A stretch of DNA of 20,018 nucleotides from JAWOJB01 sp046484325. GTDB taxonomy: Bacteria > Actinomycetota > Acidimicrobiia > Spongiisociales > ZC4RG35. The notes below the pieces were generated by a model. It saw only the letters and a list, made by a program, of their open reading frames with translations. It had not been told where the DNA came from and did no database searches. The translations under genes were made by a program, and so were the position numbers. Positions within the stretch are counted from its first letter, which is position 1, and the number at the start of each line of letters is the position of its first letter. Where the stretch lies: the NCBI GenBank assembly GCA_046484325.1, contig JAWOJB010000065.1, positions 1 through 20,018 on the forward strand. Direction: 5' to 3'. Below are positions 18,460 through 20,018 of this stretch, one piece after another.

Positions 18460-20018
18460 ATGAGGGACGCCCGCGCCTCACTCGAACGGTTCGTCCCTCG
18501 CGTGTCCGCCGAATGGGACCTCGACGTACCCGGCGCCCGGTGGCGGCGGATCGACGGAACCCTCTGCTTCGTCGACATCTCCGGGTTCACCAACCTCTCC
18601 GAGAAGCTGGCCCGGCGCGGGCGGGTGGGGGCCGAGGAGCTCACCGACGTCCTCGACCGGGTGTTCGGCAACATGCTCCGCCTCGCCTACAACCGGGGGG
18701 GAAGCCTGCTGAAGTTCGGCGGCGACGCCCTCCTCTTGATGTTCGAGGGGGACGATCACCCGGTGCAGGGGGCCTCGGCGGCGGTGGAGATGCGGGCCGC
18801 TCTCCGCCAGGCGACCGAGATCCCCACCTCGGTGGGCGTGATCCGGCTGAAGATGTCGGTGGGCCTCCACACCGGGATGATCGACCTGTTCCTGGTGGGC
18901 GACTCCCACCGCGAGCTCGTCGTCACCGGGGCCACCGCCACCACCACCACCGAGATGGAGTCCGCCGCCGACGCCGGTGAGATCCTGGTGAGCCCGGACT
19001 TGGCATCGAGGCTCCCCCGGGGGGCGGCCGGAGCCCTCAAGGGACCGGGAGTGCTGCTCCGCTGGAGGAGGGCACCGGCGGAACCGGTGGGCCCGCTGTT
19101 CCGGCGCCCGGTGCGTCCCGACGTGCTCGCCGGGTGTGTCCCGACCGTGCTCCGCTCCCACCTCGACCACGGGGTCGCCGAGCCCGAGCATCGGGTGGCG
19201 ACCGTGGGGTTCATCAAGTTCAAGGGGGTCGATGCCGCCATGGCCGCAGGCGGCCACGACCTGGTGGCATCGGGCCTCGAGGAGCTGATCACGGCGGTCC
19301 AGGCGGCGGTCGACCCCGAGGGGGTGACCTTCCTCGCCACCGACATCGACGCGGATGGCGGCAAGGCGATCCTCACGACCGGCGTGCCCGGATCCCAGGA
19401 GGACGACGAAGGCCGGATGCTGCGGGCGGTGCGCCGGATCGCCGACGCCGCCACCTCGTTCCCGCTGAAGATCGGCGTCAACCGGGGCCACGTGTTCGCC
19501 GGCGAGATCGGCACCGAGTTCCGCAGCACCTACACGGTGATGGGCGACACCGTGAACCTGGCGGCCCGGCTGATGGCGGCGGCACCTCCGGGAGCCGTGT
19601 ACGCCGCTCCCGGCGTGCTTGACCGGTCCCGGACCCTGTTCGCCACCGAGGCGCTGGAACCTTTCCACGTGAAGGGCAAGGCCGAGCCGGTGCAGGCCTA
19701 TGCGGTCGGTGCCGAGACCGGGTCGCGCACGACCCCGACCCATCGAGAGCTGCCGTTTACCGGTCGCGACGACGAGCTCGCCACCCTCCGGAAGGCGATC
19801 GACGCCCTCGATGGCGGGACCGGTGGAGCCATCACCGTCACCGGCGACACCGGCTTCGGGAAGAGCCGGCTGGTGGTCGAGTCCCTCACCGGCTCCCCCA
19901 TCCCGACTCTCACGGTCCGCGCCGAACCGTACGGCGCCACCAACCCCTACTGGGCGTTCCGTGACCCTCTGCGGTCGCTCTTGGGCATCGAGCGGGGGGA
20001 CCAGGCGGAGATGGCGGC
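18460..20018 (+). CDS. tandem class III nucleotide cyclase with P-loop ATPase domain, partial
   Basis: The first 519 residues of a large protein that continues beyond the window. Seen: cyclase domain 1 (about 33-180) with FVDISGF (metal aspartate D39) and KFGGDALLLMF (second metal aspartate D89); cyclase domain 2 (about 245-395) with the transition-state pair N366 and R370 in VMGDTVNLAARL; then LPFTGRDDELATL and Walker A GDTGFGKS (462-469) of an AAA/STAND-type ATPase. Domain 1 has lost the N/R pair (T161, E165) and domain 2 has K253 where the first metal aspartate should be, so the two halves would complete a single active site. The order C1-C2-P-loop resembles mammalian soluble adenylyl cyclase. 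ATP versus GTP preference is not certain. Start ATG 18460, 16 nt after the MBL-fold gene. Confidence 0.88.
   Translation, partial: MRDARASLERFVPRVSAEWDLDVPGARWRRIDGTLCFVDISGFTNLSEKLARRGRVGAEELTDVLDRVFGNMLRLAYNRGGSLLKFGGDALLLMFEGDDHPVQGASAAVEMRAALRQATEIPTSVGVIRLKMSVGLHTGMIDLFLVGDSHRELVVTGATATTTTEMESAADAGEILVSPDLASRLPRGAAGALKGPGVLLRWRRAPAEPVGPLFRRPVRPDVLAGCVPTVLRSHLDHGVAEPEHRVATVGFIKFKGVDAAMAAGGHDLVASGLEELITAVQAAVDPEGVTFLATDIDADGGKAILTTGVPGSQEDDEGRMLRAVRRIADAATSFPLKIGVNRGHVFAGEIGTEFRSTYTVMGDTVNLAARLMAAAPPGAVYAAPGVLDRSRTLFATEALEPFHVKGKAEPVQAYAVGAETGSRTTPTHRELPFTGRDDELATLRKAIDALDGGTGGAITVTGDTGFGKSRLVVESLTGSPIPTLTVRAEPYGATNPYWAFRDPLRSLLGIERGDQAEMA

Overview
The window is high-GC DNA with very dense coding, several GTG starts, TANNNT-type -10 boxes and genes typical of Actinomycetota (a GuaB3-type IMP dehydrogenase relative, actinobacterial TrpS, a TIGR00977-type citramalate synthase, DUF5671 protein). 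I infer a high-GC actinobacterium, possibly class Acidimicrobiia; that placement rests on gene style only. No tRNA, rRNA, CRISPR, prophage or transposase gene was seen. All gene identifications come from reading motifs; no database search was possible.

Layout. 1-541 (-): N-terminal part of guaB3. 622-1344 (+): CPBP-family membrane protease, divergent from guaB3. 1580-2479 and 2470-3828 (+): PfkB-family sugar kinase overlapping an L-fucose-isomerase-like protein, probably a two-enzyme sugar-entry module. 3842-4831 (-): trpS. 4923-6689 and 6686-8482 (-): two half-transporters forming an asymmetric heterodimeric ABC exporter. 8603-9070 and 9067-10788 (+): membrane-anchored NTF2-like protein and a large DUF5671-like membrane protein. 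10861-12214 (-): three overlapping genes: a C-x5-CGIYA coiled-coil protein of unknown function, a 54-residue protein, and a PaaI-type thioesterase. 12278-13991 (+): cimA with its leader. 14294-14701 (-): rhodanese lipoprotein. 14753-16177 (+): PLP-dependent aromatic amino acid decarboxylase family protein. 16185-16715 (-) and 16754-17329 (+): CoA-pyrophosphatase-type Nudix hydrolase and GNAT acetyltransferase, divergent. 17619-18443 and 18460-20018 (+): MBL-fold hydrolase followed by a tandem class III nucleotide cyclase with a P-loop ATPase domain, cut by the window end.

The strongest regulatory find is upstream of cimA: a canonical promoter (TTGACG, 17 nt, CATACT), an 11-codon leader peptide MTPATVIIIID with four consecutive isoleucine codons, a 10-bp hairpin beginning at the leader stop codon, and a 9-bp intrinsic terminator followed by TTTTCT. 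CimA makes citramalate, the entry point of threonine-independent isoleucine synthesis, so this reads as an isoleucine-sensing transcription attenuator.

The strongest structural find is a ~53-nt imperfect palindrome present four times (1459-1511, 10796-10848, 14009-14061, 14225-14277), always in gaps downstream of genes and in both orientations. Other non-coding structure includes two heptameric tandem arrays (17331-17407 and 4877-4918), paired GAA-triloop hairpins (17444-17489), and several genes whose -10 box lies only 6-9 nt before the start codon, suggesting leaderless or near-leaderless mRNAs.
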